Positions 17,198 to 27,449 of a DNA stretch of 53,034 nucleotides are shown in pieces. Below the pieces are notes generated by a model. That model was given only the letters and a program-made list of their open reading frames with translations. It was not told where the DNA came from and ran no database searches. Position numbers and translations under genes: made by a program. The stretch comes from an uncultured Bacteroidales bacterium. GTDB lineage: Bacteria; Bacteroidota; Bacteroidia; Bacteroidales; FEN-979. Location: NCBI GenBank assembly GCA_903837605.1, contig CAILVF010000056.1:1-53034 (forward strand), read 5' to 3'. Within the stretch, counting starts at the first letter, position 1. Every line of letters starts with the position of its first letter.

Positions 17198-18655
17198 TTA
17201 TTCTACGATCAATGTCTGTATGGAATGCGGCAGGCTTGCCGTTTCTGCTGCCTGCCCAAGGATCCATAAACGGTATTGGATTTTTTCATTGCCCTGGTTC
17301 ATTACGATCACTGCAATTTTCCCGTCGGCGTTAAGGAAAGCTGTCGTTAATAATTGTCCGCGGCTTGAGGCGCTGATGATCCGTTTTGCACCGGGGCGGA
17401 TAAACTTCGAGAAATGGCCTATATACCAGAATGAACTCAGGTAATATAATTCGCCGGTTTTGGTATTGGCATGGACCGGGGCAAAACACAGGTTCTGCAC
17501 ATGATTGGGGCCTCCGGTTTCATCCAGCAGGATGTTCCAGTCGGTCCAGCCGACAGTCCCGTTGTTGAAATCATTGATCATCGAGCGTCCGTATACCTCT
17601 CCCCATTTCCATTCATTCATTTTACTGAAGGTGAAACTCTCGGCGCAGCCTTCGGTGAAGATCAGGTTTGTATTTGGAAAGGCCTCGGCGACACGTCTGA
17701 CATTATCATAGATCCTCCCTCCGCCGGTCCAGTCCTCGTACCAGTGAAACCCTATTCCCCAAACGTATTTTGCAGCCCCGGGGTCGCCCAGTATGGTGGC
17801 GGCCCTCTGGTAAATGAGGTCGCGGTTATGGTCCCAGGCGATTAGTTTTTTATCAGCCAGGCCGCCCTTTTGTAAAGCGGGACCGAGAAAATTCTTGATA
17901 AAATCCCGTTCCTCTTCTGCAGTAAAGATGCATGATTCCCATATCTGTTTGGCCATGGGTTCATTCTGGACCGTGATCCCCCATACAGGGATACCTTCTG
18001 CCTCATAAGCCCTGATAAATTTCACGAAATAATCGGCCCAGCTCTGGTAACATTTTGGTTTAAGCTTGCCTCCGTGCAGCATATCGTTATTGTCTTTCAT
18101 CCAGGCGGGGGGACTCCATGGGCTCGCAAACAACGTAAGCTTTCCGCCTGCGGCAGCTATGGCCTTTTTGATGAAAGGTATGCGGAATTCCTTGTCGTGT
18201 TTGATACTGAATGATTTCAGGGCGATATCATCCGCATTCACATAAGTATAACTGCTGCTCGAAAAGTCACAGCTGTGGATGCTGGTTCGTGCCAGGGTAT
18301 AGCCTATGCCGTTAACCGGATCAAAATAATTTTGCAGGATCTCCTTCTGCTTTTCCGGAGGCATTTTTGCAAAAGTTTCGGCTGAAGCATCGGTTAAAGC
18401 ACCACCTATACCTATAACCGTCTGAAATGTCTTTGAAGGATCCACGAAAATACAAGGCTGGGTTTCAAGGGGCTGGCCAAAAGAAGCCATATGCAGGGTG
18501 TCGGTTATGCTGAGCCTGTATTTGGTATCATCTGCCGTAGTATAAACCAGAACCTTCACAGCACGCGATGCATGGGTTTTAGGCGAATGGTCCTGGGCAT
18601 AAACACTGCAAACCAGCAATAAAGAGATCACTGGCAAAAGAAACAATTTTTTCAT
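17198..18655 (-). CDS. Glycoside hydrolase family 30 enzyme (first of two)
   Basis: A secreted 485-residue beta-glycosidase. The signal peptide is residues 1-20. The retaining-enzyme glutamates are E232 (TVQNEP) and E335 (FTEGCAES), and the family segments GIGGALTDAS and SPWSPPAWMK are present. GH30 members of this kind act as glucosylceramidases or beta-1,6-glucanases. It lies between the GH5 and GH3 genes in the same operon. Its catalytic core is similar to, but clearly distinct from, that of the second GH30 enzyme, so the two may cut different linkages or chain lengths. Confidence 0.93.
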   Translation of the reverse strand: MKKLFLLPVISLLLVCSVYAQDHSPKTHASRAVKVLVYTTADDTKYRLSITDTLHMASFGQPLETQPCIFVDPSKTFQTVIGIGGALTDASAETFAKMPPEKQKEILQNYFDPVNGIGYTLARTSIHSCDFSSSSYTYVNADDIALKSFSIKHDKEFRIPFIKKAIAAAGGKLTLFASPWSPPAWMKDNNDMLHGGKLKPKCYQSWADYFVKFIRAYEAEGIPVWGITVQNEPMAKQIWESCIFTAEEERDFIKNFLGPALQKGGLADKKLIAWDHNRDLIYQRAATILGDPGAAKYVWGIGFHWYEDWTGGGRIYDNVRRVAEAFPNTNLIFTEGCAESFTFSKMNEWKWGEVYGRSMINDFNNGTVGWTDWNILLDETGGPNHVQNLCFAPVHANTKTGELYYLSSFWYIGHFSKFIRPGAKRIISASSRGQLLTTAFLNADGKIAVIVMNQGNEKIQYRLWILGQAAETASLPHSIQTLIVE

Positions 18656-18671
18656 ATAAACGGTTTAAATG

Positions 18672-21413
18672 TTACTGGATGATAAGTTTTATGCGGTATA
18701 TCATACCCGATATCCCAACCTCTAATACATAAAATCCTTTGGGCAAATCCCCCACATATACTTTTTGTGTTCCTTCAGATCCTGATAACTCAAGCTTCCT
18801 TACAATAATCCCGTTCATCGTGCGAAACAACAATGTCTTTTCCAGCCGGGATGCCGCGGGGATTTCAATGGTAAGTTCATCGCTGGCCGGATTTGGGAAA
18901 ACAGTTATCCCCTGCTCTTTCAAACCGGCAATGCCTTCGCTTTTTTCGGTGAACCTGAACCAGTTCATATTGAACTCGGGCTGAAGTATCTTCACCTTTA
19001 ACTTCCCAACACCTTCGTTGAGAGTGATTTCTGAAGTTATGGTTCTCCATGTTTGCCATCCCCCTGTGACCGGGACATTAAGCGTGCATGAATTCAGCAC
19101 GGTCCCGCTTTCATTCAGCTGCTGGACCTGTATTATACCTGCATTGCTGTAACAGGCAATGCGAGCTTCCAGGGTGTATTTAGCCGTTTTTTTAACCCTG
19201 ATAATATAGTCGAGATAGTCTCCCGTATTGGTATATCCAACATCCTGCCCGCCGCCGACATCAGTCGTTGTTTCAAGCTGCAAACCCTGGTTAAAGCTGA
19301 ATGCCTCGGCTTCGATTTTGCCGGGAATGGCCAGGTGGACAGGTAAATTGTTTTTCACCGGGAGGCTGCTGAAGTTTTCAAGCACGGAACTGTCTGTGGC
19401 AATGATATGTCCCCCCGAAAAAGAAAGCAATATAGTATCACCGTCATATATCTTTTCACCCAGGCCGATAAGGAGCATTGATGGACTGTTGGTACTCAGC
19501 CCGAGGCTTGTAATGCCGGCAGCCGTTCCGTTGACAGTGCAGCTGAAACCGTCGGCAGAAACAGAAGACCCGGCAAGCATTTTATTGAGATTTAAATTGA
19601 TCGGCCCGGTTTCCATGAATGTTTCTGCCGAGATTGCCTTCAAAGGGACGTCTGAAAGTTTTTTACTGAGGGTGAATCCCAGGAACCCGAAGTTTATCCC
19701 TCCCTTTTCAAAAAACATCCTGAGTTTTTGAACGCCTTTATAAAGAATGACATCATTAATGGCAAGATTATTCCAGGTTTGGGATCCCCCGGTGGATGGC
19801 ATTGACTGTATCCCGCTGATGTCGCCCTGGTTGACTGTAAGTTTTATCTCGGAACCTGATAATCCTGCATAACGCAACCTTATATTATATGCAGCGGTGG
19901 AATCAACCGCTATGGTATATTGAAGCCACTCGCTGTCTTCATTCCAGCCTACGTCGTACCCGTTCGAAGAAGCATCCTGATCGGATGATTCCTCTATATC
20001 AACACCATCGTTCCTGTAACTATATCCTTTATTCCATTCGGTGCCGTTGCCTGTGCTTACATTCGGATTTGAAACATCGGTATCAAAGTATGCTATCCTG
20101 AAACGTCCCAGGTCATAATCGGAAGCATGGACAATACCGGGGGCATGCTGATCGGTAAAAGGTTTTGTGCTTGAGTCGTTTACCTGCCTGAACATGGCGT
20201 CAATTACGTCTTTATGATATGTACAGTATTCGGCTTTTGCGTTTGATGCCATCTGCATCAGGGTGTAAAATGCAAACCCCTGCGATGGTTTTGTACCGCC
20301 GTTATTCCAATAATCGAGAAGGGTTTGATATTCGGGAGTTTTAATAATGGTCATTGGGCCCACCACCGAGTTGATCTTTTTCAGGGGCCACCAGGCCCAG
20401 CCGATACTGTTTCTCTCGGCTAACTGTATGGCTTCGGTAAACCAGGTATTTGAATTCTCGCCCGATTCACCCATCCAGAGAGGAATATTATACTGATCCC
20501 TGATATTCAGCATGCCCTGTATGGAGTTCTGATCATTGGAATTCCAGTATTTATGAAAGCTAACGGCCATGTTATTGTCCCAGGCAGGGAATATCCCGTT
20601 GTAATTTCCGCCCCAGCAATTCCCTTCAATAATGATGAGGTGGTGTGCATCAACTTTCCTGATTGTATCGGTAATGCTGATAAGCAGCTGGCGCAATGGA
20701 ATATTGGTCGTTTCAGAACATCCGTTCAGGTTGGAGCCTGTGAAATTCCAGTTTGGCTCATTTAGGAGATCATATCCTCCAACCCAGGGTTCATTTGCAT
20801 AGCGCGTTGCAAGTTTTTTCCACAGTGCGATGGTCTTTTGCCTGTTAGCTTCGCTTTCCCAGAGCGATAAATTAGCCGGGTTGCCGTCGCAGATGGCATA
20901 ATCATGCCCCTGTCCGCCGGGCGCGGCATGCAGGTCGAGGATAACATACATATGCCTGGCCGAACACCATTTTACCAGGCTGTCGGTCAGGGCAAAACCT
21001 TTGTCGAGCCAGGTTTGCTGCCCCACAACTGGCTCCTGGTCTACAGGCAGGGTAAACAGGTTATAATGCATCGGGAGCCTTACAGAATTAAACCCCCAGG
21101 CAAACAGTGAATCAATATCCCTTTTTGTACAATGGTTGGCATGCCAGGCATCATAAAATGCGTCGGTATTAGCGGCCCCGATGAGATCGCTGATTTTCGA
21201 TTTTATCTCCCATTGCGCGCTGGCGAAACCTCCCATTTCCATCATATAAGGTTCCTGGAGCATCCATCCCCCGAGCCCCATGCCTCTTAATATGACCTCA
21301 TGGCCGTTGTTGTCCACGATTTTCTTTCCGCTTGTTTTAAGGAATTGTGCGGATGACGGAAGGGTGACAATAAGCAATAGCAGTGTTACAAGTAATAGTT
21401 CAGGCTTTTTCAT
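18672..21413 (-). CDS. GH5 glycanase with two CBM6-like domains and a T9SS sorting domain
   Basis: A 913-residue secreted multidomain enzyme. After the signal peptide (1-22) the GH5 barrel carries the acid/base E219 (DLLNEPNW) and nucleophile E315 (WMGESGEN). Then come a CBM6-like module (about 428-590), a beta-sandwich region (590-690) and a second CBM6-like module (695-830). Residues from about 838 form a type A type IX sorting domain (VFPNPASDELTIE, ending in FYVLEV and YRIKLIIQ). It is therefore exported by T9SS to the surface or medium and likely makes the first cuts in a beta-glucan. Confidence 0.92.
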   Translation of the reverse strand: MKKPELLLVTLLLLIVTLPSSAQFLKTSGKKIVDNNGHEVILRGMGLGGWMLQEPYMMEMGGFASAQWEIKSKISDLIGAANTDAFYDAWHANHCTKRDIDSLFAWGFNSVRLPMHYNLFTLPVDQEPVVGQQTWLDKGFALTDSLVKWCSARHMYVILDLHAAPGGQGHDYAICDGNPANLSLWESEANRQKTIALWKKLATRYANEPWVGGYDLLNEPNWNFTGSNLNGCSETTNIPLRQLLISITDTIRKVDAHHLIIIEGNCWGGNYNGIFPAWDNNMAVSFHKYWNSNDQNSIQGMLNIRDQYNIPLWMGESGENSNTWFTEAIQLAERNSIGWAWWPLKKINSVVGPMTIIKTPEYQTLLDYWNNGGTKPSQGFAFYTLMQMASNAKAEYCTYHKDVIDAMFRQVNDSSTKPFTDQHAPGIVHASDYDLGRFRIAYFDTDVSNPNVSTGNGTEWNKGYSYRNDGVDIEESSDQDASSNGYDVGWNEDSEWLQYTIAVDSTAAYNIRLRYAGLSGSEIKLTVNQGDISGIQSMPSTGGSQTWNNLAINDVILYKGVQKLRMFFEKGGINFGFLGFTLSKKLSDVPLKAISAETFMETGPINLNLNKMLAGSSVSADGFSCTVNGTAAGITSLGLSTNSPSMLLIGLGEKIYDGDTILLSFSGGHIIATDSSVLENFSSLPVKNNLPVHLAIPGKIEAEAFSFNQGLQLETTTDVGGGQDVGYTNTGDYLDYIIRVKKTAKYTLEARIACYSNAGIIQVQQLNESGTVLNSCTLNVPVTGGWQTWRTITSEITLNEGVGKLKVKILQPEFNMNWFRFTEKSEGIAGLKEQGITVFPNPASDELTIEIPAASRLEKTLLFRTMNGIIVRKLELSGSEGTQKVYVGDLPKGFYVLEVGISGMIYRIKLIIQ

Positions 21414-21455
21414 CTTGCTTAAAATGGTTATCAGATTCCTGACCGGGATCCCCGC

Positions 21456-22919
21456 TTACCAGGTAATGGAAACAACAGAGTATCCCGGGATGGAATATGC
21501 AAAGTTCTTCACACCCTGGCTGACAGAGAACGTCGTAATGGAGGAACTGTAATTTGTCACGACCAGGGCTTTGGAGCCATCGGGATTTTTAAACGCGACG
21601 GCCCCGATATTGTTGAGGCTGGTAGGAACGTCGATTGATATCCTTGAAGCACCGGGCCTCACAAATCGTGAGAAATGAATAATCGAATAGTAATCCTCAT
21701 TATAAGTAACCAGCCCGCTGGATGTATTGACAGTAACCACACCCCGGCAGGTTGAAGTGTTGTTTTCATGAGGCGCCCCGTTCTGATCCAGGGCAAGGTT
21801 CCACATCAATGCGCATTTCGACCAGTTACGGGTTGTACCTATAAAAATGTTCTTCATGTTCCACATCAGGTTGTCGGAGAAGTTTGGCGCCCAGGTTCCT
21901 CCCGAAATTTCTGTAAAATACAATCCTTTGCCGGGGAAGGCAGTGTGTACCGAACTCATTGCCGAAACATCTCCTCCATAGCCATGAAATGCCGAACCTG
22001 AAATATACTGGCTTGCGCCCGCGTCATTCAGGATAGATATTGAATAGGTGATATTGTCCCAGTTATGGTCGTAGATGATGATTCTGGTGGAAATGCCTGC
22101 CGACTGGAATTTCGGTCCGAGGTGATTTTTAATAAACGCAGCTTCTTCATTGGATAGCATGCTCATGCAAGGGTAGGAGGCTGCGGAATACAGGGGTTCG
22201 TTCTGGGGTGTGATGGCCGAGATGGTAATGCCCTGGCTTTTCATAGCCTGGATATACTTCACAAAGTAATCGGCGTACACATCATAGCAGCTTGTCTTCA
22301 GGCTTCCGCCTATCATGCTGCCGTTGGTTTTCATCCAGGCAGGCGGGCTCCACGGGGAACCAAGGAGGGTGACAGAGGGATTCATATGCAGGATTTCTTT
22401 CAGCATGGGGATCACATCCTCGGTATCCCTCGACATAGTAAAATGCTGCAGGGTGTAATCGGTTTGGGCCGAAGTTTGCAGGTCATCATAGGAATAAGTA
22501 GAAACGGAGAAATCAGAAGCGCCGATAGACAGGCGCAAGAAGGAAATGCCTGCCCCGTTAACCGTATCGAATAATTTTGTAAACACGGTCTGCCTTGCGC
22601 CGTCGCTCAGCTTTTTATGAAAAAGGTAAGCCGATGATCCGGTCAGCGCTGCCCCGAAACCTTCGATGGTCTGGAGCAGCGTTGCCGTATCAACGATAAT
22701 TACAGGCCAGTTGGTTGAACCCTGCGACCTGATCGGCAGATCCGCTTCCCTGTTAAAGAGTTTGGATTTGTCGCCTTTGGTAAGCCACACTTTTGCTGCT
22801 ACCGAGTCAACCGGAGTTGGCGGAATGGGCTCACTCTGGCTTTTACTTTTGCAATTCAGGAGTAAAAACAGGAATCCCAGGAACAGTAAGGGCAAAAAAT
22901 GTGCAAAGTTCTTCCGCAT
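21456..22919 (-). CDS. Lipoprotein glycoside hydrolase family 30 enzyme (second)
   Basis: The ATG at 22919 gives a signal peptide with lipobox LLLNC (C23), so the enzyme is probably lipid-anchored, unlike the other GH30. Catalytic E241 (TPQNEPLY) and E337 (YFTEISGG) and the SPWSPPAWMKTNGSM segment identify GH30, nearest in look to the beta-1,6-glucanase/glucosylceramidase branch. It follows susD by 13 bp. In known systems a surface-anchored GH30 next to SusD starts the depolymerisation of the bound glycan. Confidence 0.92.
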   Translation of the reverse strand: MRKNFAHFLPLLFLGFLFLLLNCKSKSQSEPIPPTPVDSVAAKVWLTKGDKSKLFNREADLPIRSQGSTNWPVIIVDTATLLQTIEGFGAALTGSSAYLFHKKLSDGARQTVFTKLFDTVNGAGISFLRLSIGASDFSVSTYSYDDLQTSAQTDYTLQHFTMSRDTEDVIPMLKEILHMNPSVTLLGSPWSPPAWMKTNGSMIGGSLKTSCYDVYADYFVKYIQAMKSQGITISAITPQNEPLYSAASYPCMSMLSNEEAAFIKNHLGPKFQSAGISTRIIIYDHNWDNITYSISILNDAGASQYISGSAFHGYGGDVSAMSSVHTAFPGKGLYFTEISGGTWAPNFSDNLMWNMKNIFIGTTRNWSKCALMWNLALDQNGAPHENNTSTCRGVVTVNTSSGLVTYNEDYYSIIHFSRFVRPGASRISIDVPTSLNNIGAVAFKNPDGSKALVVTNYSSSITTFSVSQGVKNFAYSIPGYSVVSITW

Positions 22920-22932
22920 GGTCAAACAAATA

Positions 22933-24399
22933 TTAATACCCGGGATTCTGAACAAGTTTTGAGTTCTTGTCCATTTCCGATTGTGGAACAGGCCATACCA
23001 GCCTGTTTTGTGTAAGATTATATCCTATCGGCAGTCCGGTCGGTCCCACTGCGTTGTTCATCACATCAATGGCCTTCCCTGTGCGTTTGAGATCGAACCA
23101 GCGGTGAGCTTCGTAGGCAAGCTCCAGCCTGCGTTCTTTGGCGATGGCAGTGCGCATGGCATCCTGTGTGCTGGCCGTTGTATTCGCCAGCTTTGCCCTG
23201 GTCCTGATCTGGTTTACTAAAGTGGCAGCTCCGGCTACATCGCCATTTTCGTTCAGGGCTTCGGCCTTCAGGAGAAGCACATCCGCAAGGCGGTAGAAAA
23301 TATAATTCTGGTTACTACCGACTGAGAAATTCCTCCATTTGTTGATGAACGGGTAATGGTTCTGGGGATAGTTGGGATCAGACCATTTGCCTGTCACATC
23401 AAGAAAGATCATGGAAGCATTTTTACGCAGGGTATCACCTTCGTTATCGAAAGCAAATACAAGGTCATTGGCCGGAAGATTGAACTTTTTCCAGTCCATT
23501 CCCCTGAAAATGGTTACACCCCAGTTACCGTCGCTTGAACCTCCCGAATAGTTGATTTCAAAGATAGATTCAGCGCAGTTCCTGTGCTGGTTATCCCAGA
23601 GATCATTATATTTGGGCATCAGGCTGTAGCCTCCTGAAATAACGGCATCACAATACTGTGAGACCTTGCTCCAGTCGTGAGGATCCTGGGTTGCATATAC
23701 ATAAGCAAGCAGGGTATTTACTGCACCTATAGTCACATACCCTTTGTTAACTGCGGTTGCAGGCACTCTTGCCAGGGCAGTCTCAAGATCTGTTATGATC
23801 TGGGCAAAGATCTTGTCCTTCGAAGTCCTTGGCGGGAAAAGGAGCGGATAGATCTCTTCAAGATTGCTGGCGCTGATGCTGGTAACTTCTTTCAGCTGAA
23901 GCGGCACATCGCCCCATAGCTGGACCAGTTGGAAGTACATGAAAGCCCTTATAAACGAGGCTTCGCCTATGATCTGTCTTCTCCGGGCCTGGGTTAGTGA
24001 AGAATCCGGACAAGAATTTGTATTGTTGATGACAGAGTTTGTTTTACCAATGGTAGAGTAGAGGTACCCCCAGTCACGGCTCACATTCGTGTTGAGAGCA
24101 TCGAGTTTAAGATCATCGATCTGGAAATTGGCCGGGTTGTCTCCGCCTGCGTAAGCATCATCCGACTGGGCATCGCCATTCACGAAATAATCAAGCTGGT
24201 AGTACTCGTTCTTGAAATCGCCGTATGCGCCGGCCAGGGCTGCTTCAACTTCCCCTGAAGTTTTATACAATACCGAATCGCTGCTGTTGTTTTCCACTGC
24301 GATCCCCTGGGAGACCGGCTGCAGATCAAGAAATTTTTTGCAGGATTGAAAGGAGACTGCTGCCAGTATCAAAATGGAAATTATGAATATCTTTTTCAT
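22933..24399 (-). CDS. susD: SusD/RagB-family surface glycan-binding lipoprotein
   Basis: A 488-residue lipoprotein (lipobox with C20 in FQSCKKF) with SusD marks: an N-terminal LDLQP segment, helical TPR-like repeats, and a C-terminal half ending in KERRLELAYEAHRWFDLKRTG, split here only by context, then LVWPVPQSEMDKN near the end. SusD proteins cap the SusC pore and bind the incoming oligosaccharide. It follows susC by 10 bp. Confidence 0.96.
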   Translation of the reverse strand: MKKIFIISILILAAVSFQSCKKFLDLQPVSQGIAVENNSSDSVLYKTSGEVEAALAGAYGDFKNEYYQLDYFVNGDAQSDDAYAGGDNPANFQIDDLKLDALNTNVSRDWGYLYSTIGKTNSVINNTNSCPDSSLTQARRRQIIGEASFIRAFMYFQLVQLWGDVPLQLKEVTSISASNLEEIYPLLFPPRTSKDKIFAQIITDLETALARVPATAVNKGYVTIGAVNTLLAYVYATQDPHDWSKVSQYCDAVISGGYSLMPKYNDLWDNQHRNCAESIFEINYSGGSSDGNWGVTIFRGMDWKKFNLPANDLVFAFDNEGDTLRKNASMIFLDVTGKWSDPNYPQNHYPFINKWRNFSVGSNQNYIFYRLADVLLLKAEALNENGDVAGAATLVNQIRTRAKLANTTASTQDAMRTAIAKERRLELAYEAHRWFDLKRTGKAIDVMNNAVGPTGLPIGYNLTQNRLVWPVPQSEMDKNSKLVQNPGY

Positions 24400-24409
24400 A
24401 TACTAAGAA

Positions 24410-27340
24410 TTAAAATTCAACATTTATTCCGGCAATCAGTGATATTGCCTGAGGGTAGGTGCCGTAATCGATTCCCATTTCAGTGGCACTGTTACCGTAA
24501 GCATTCACTTCAGGATCGAAACCCGAGTACTTGGTGAGGGTAAGCAGGTTCTGCCCGGTTACATAGACCGAAAGCTTGGGAACACCTTTTTTCTTTTTCA
24601 CATTTTCAATAACCTTGTATGAGAGGGTGACTGATTTCAACCTCACATACGATCCGTCTTCAATGAACCTGGAGGAATTTTTCACATTATCCATGTTCCC
24701 GTTTCCGACGACTTTAGGAATGTTAGTGATGGTGTTGGTGGGTGTCCAGCGGTCCATTACGATAGAGGACTGGTTCTTTGAATCGAACATGCCTTCCAGG
24801 TCGATACGGGTGGCATTATAAATCTGGTTCCCGTAACTGCCCTGCACAAACACTGAAAGATCAAACCTCCAATAGCTGAAGGTATTGGTGATCCCGAAAA
24901 TGTATTTGGGCTGAGCATGCCCGATCACGGTGCGGTCGCCCGGGTCGAGGATCCCATTCCCGTTGACATCGGCGTATTTTATCATACCGGTTTTGGGATC
25001 AACGCCTTCTGATACGTAACCATAAAATGTACCAAGCGGCATTCCTGCCTTTACGATTGCCACATCCTGGTTATTGCTGTAGATCCTGCCAAAATAATAG
25101 ACATCGGTGTATTTCAGGCTCTTTACCATATTACGGTTGAGTGAAATGTTGAAATCGGTGTTCCAGCCGAACTTGCTTGCGAAATTGACTGTATGCAGGT
25201 TAAACTCCAGCCCCTTGTTCTCGATGGTTCCGGCATTGGTCTGCATGGTCGTGATCGGCAATGAAGCGGGCAGCTGAACATTAAGCAATACATCATTGGT
25301 CAGCTTATAATAAGCGTCAACATTCAGGACGACCCTGGAGTTGAACATTGAAAGATCGATCCCGAGGTTTGTCTGGCTCGTGGTTTCCCATTTCAGGTCG
25401 GGGTTCCCGTAGGTTACCTGCACGGCTGAAGGACCCGATAAGGGATTGGTTGCAGTACGGCGGTAATAGCTGATGAGTCCGTAGCGAGCATAATTCGGGA
25501 TGCCTTCCTGGTTCCCGTTCTTTCCCCAGCCTCCCCTGATCTTCAGGTCGTTTATAAATTTAATGCCTTTCCAGAAGTTTTCGCCGGAGATCCTCCATCC
25601 TGCCGAGAATGCAGGCATGGTTCCCCAGGGATTTGCGAGTTTTGAGGAGCCGTCACGGCGTACGCTGACGGTAAGGTAGTATTTGCTTGCATAATCGTAA
25701 GTGGCCCTGCCGAAAAACGAAGCGAGAGCCCATTGCTGGATATCGGTTGATGCCGATACTGTATTTGCCGCATTAAGCGTTGTTACCGAAACGTTGGAAG
25801 GAAAATCATTCCCCCAGATGTAAGAATCATTGTAATTGTATTTCTGCTGACTGGCTCCCAGCAAGGCTGAAAGTTTATGTTTGCCCCATTGTTTGTTGTA
25901 ATTCAGGGTGTTTTCCCACAGCCATGTAAGGGCATGGCTTTTATCGGCCTGGCCTACGCCGTTTTCCTGCCGTCCATAATTGGTACGGAAGGGATCAAGG
26001 TAATAATCCCACTGGTGGCTGGTGTAATCGATACCGAAATTCGTTGTGAATGTAAGGCCTTTGATAATGGTTGCAGTGATGTTGAGGTTGCCGAAAACGC
26101 GAAAATCAATAGCTTTCTGGTCAGGTCCTTCCATATAAGCAATGGGGTTTTCCCATGAAGGCTGGAATGGGTTAGGGTCAAACTGGCCGCTTCCGTCGCT
26201 CTTGTACACATTCAGGAATGGGGGAGTGTTCAGTGTGCTCATGATAACACCTCCGCGGCCTGAACTGGCATTGTCGGGGGTGTCCTGGGTCTTGGAATAG
26301 ATCATGTTCACGTTGGTCGAAGTCTTCAGCCAGGACCTTAATTCATTATCAAGATTGATCCTGAAGTTAATCCTGCTGAATTGTGCCGGTTTTACAATAC
26401 CTGCTTCACTAAGATATCCCAGGGAGGAATAATAGCGGTTCTTTTCGTTTCCGCCTGATGCGGAGAGCTGGTATGACTGGTTGAACCCTGTTCCGAAGAC
26501 GAGGTTGCTCCAGTCGGTATATCCTGTCCAGGTAGGATCAAGGGAACCCGGTGAGATCTGGTCGATAAGGTCACGGTATTGTTTGGTGTTCAGGGTCTGG
26601 ATAGGTTTCCTGAGCCAGGAGGCGCCTACATATGTCTGGAATTTGATAACAGGTGTATTTTCTTTTCCCCTGAAAGTGGTGATGGTCACAACACCGTTTG
26701 CAGCCCTGGCTCCATAAATGGCTGCTGAAGAAGCGTCTTTAAGAACACTCATGGAAGCGATATCGCTGGGGTTAAGGCCCCTGATATCGGTGGTGGGCAC
26801 CCCGTCCACAACATACAATGGGTCGTTGCCTGCAAGGACCGAGGTTGTACCGCGCACATGAACAACAATTTCACCTCCGGGTTTTCCTGAAGGTTGAACT
26901 ACGTCAACACCTGCAGCTTTCCCCTGAAGGGCTTGCGCGGCCGAAGTGATAGGCCTGTCTTCAATATCCTTTTGATCTATTACGGAAACGGCAGTGGTAA
27001 GGTCTTTTTTTACCTGGGTGCCGTAACCAATAACGACAACTTCATTGAGGACACTGACGTTCTCATGCATAACAACATTAATGCTGGTTTGATTCTCAAC
27101 CTTGATATCCTGTGAGATATAACCAATATAACTGAATTTCAATACCCCTTTTTCGGCATTGATCTGGTAATTTCCGTTTCCATCGGTGGCAGTACCTTTG
27201 GTCGTTCCCACCAACTGGATCGTAACGCCGGGTAACCCTATACCATCGGCGTCGGTGACTTTACCTGTAATGTTGCGGTTCTGGGCAAACACAGATAAAG
27301 ACAAAACGGCAAAGAATAAAAGAGTAAAATGTTTAATCAT
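24410..27340 (-). CDS. susC: SusC/RagA-family TonB-dependent outer-membrane transporter
   Basis: A 976-residue outer-membrane transporter. The signal peptide (1-19) is followed by a CarboxypepD_reg-like domain (about 22-105), a plug domain that begins with VVVIGYGTQ and contains DPLYVVDGVP and LKDASSAAIYGARAANGVV, and a beta-barrel ending in an aromatic strand (GINVEF). It is slightly shorter than many SusC proteins. It imports oligosaccharides with energy from TonB. A hairpin separates it from the upstream PKD lipoprotein gene. Confidence 0.97.
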   Translation of the reverse strand: MIKHFTLLFFAVLSLSVFAQNRNITGKVTDADGIGLPGVTIQLVGTTKGTATDGNGNYQINAEKGVLKFSYIGYISQDIKVENQTSINVVMHENVSVLNEVVVIGYGTQVKKDLTTAVSVIDQKDIEDRPITSAAQALQGKAAGVDVVQPSGKPGGEIVVHVRGTTSVLAGNDPLYVVDGVPTTDIRGLNPSDIASMSVLKDASSAAIYGARAANGVVTITTFRGKENTPVIKFQTYVGASWLRKPIQTLNTKQYRDLIDQISPGSLDPTWTGYTDWSNLVFGTGFNQSYQLSASGGNEKNRYYSSLGYLSEAGIVKPAQFSRINFRINLDNELRSWLKTSTNVNMIYSKTQDTPDNASSGRGGVIMSTLNTPPFLNVYKSDGSGQFDPNPFQPSWENPIAYMEGPDQKAIDFRVFGNLNITATIIKGLTFTTNFGIDYTSHQWDYYLDPFRTNYGRQENGVGQADKSHALTWLWENTLNYNKQWGKHKLSALLGASQQKYNYNDSYIWGNDFPSNVSVTTLNAANTVSASTDIQQWALASFFGRATYDYASKYYLTVSVRRDGSSKLANPWGTMPAFSAGWRISGENFWKGIKFINDLKIRGGWGKNGNQEGIPNYARYGLISYYRRTATNPLSGPSAVQVTYGNPDLKWETTSQTNLGIDLSMFNSRVVLNVDAYYKLTNDVLLNVQLPASLPITTMQTNAGTIENKGLEFNLHTVNFASKFGWNTDFNISLNRNMVKSLKYTDVYYFGRIYSNNQDVAIVKAGMPLGTFYGYVSEGVDPKTGMIKYADVNGNGILDPGDRTVIGHAQPKYIFGITNTFSYWRFDLSVFVQGSYGNQIYNATRIDLEGMFDSKNQSSIVMDRWTPTNTITNIPKVVGNGNMDNVKNSSRFIEDGSYVRLKSVTLSYKVIENVKKKKGVPKLSVYVTGQNLLTLTKYSGFDPEVNAYGNSATEMGIDYGTYPQAISLIAGINVEF

Positions 27341-27382
27341 GAGTGGAGGTTTTAAAGATTTTAAATTTCGGGATGTCCTTAT

Positions 27383-27423
27383 AAAATCAAGAGTGAGACA
27401 GTTACCTGCTCACTCTTGATTTT
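27383..27423 (-). terminator. Long hairpin between the PKD lipoprotein gene and susC
   Basis: A perfect 15-bp stem: AAAATCAAGAGTGAG (27383-27397) pairs with CTCACTCTTGATTTT (27409-27423), loop 11 nt. On the minus strand it lies just after the PKD gene's stop and ends in TTTTAT. It should end or weaken transcription before susC, so the lipoprotein may be made in excess over the transporter. Confidence 0.65.
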
Positions 27424-27449
27424 AATCGGACAATCAGGTCGTCTTAATA

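Noticed and set aside
22920..22955. Longer start for the lipoprotein GH30 gene
   Set aside because: It would place 12 extra residues before a complete lipoprotein signal and overlaps the end of susD.
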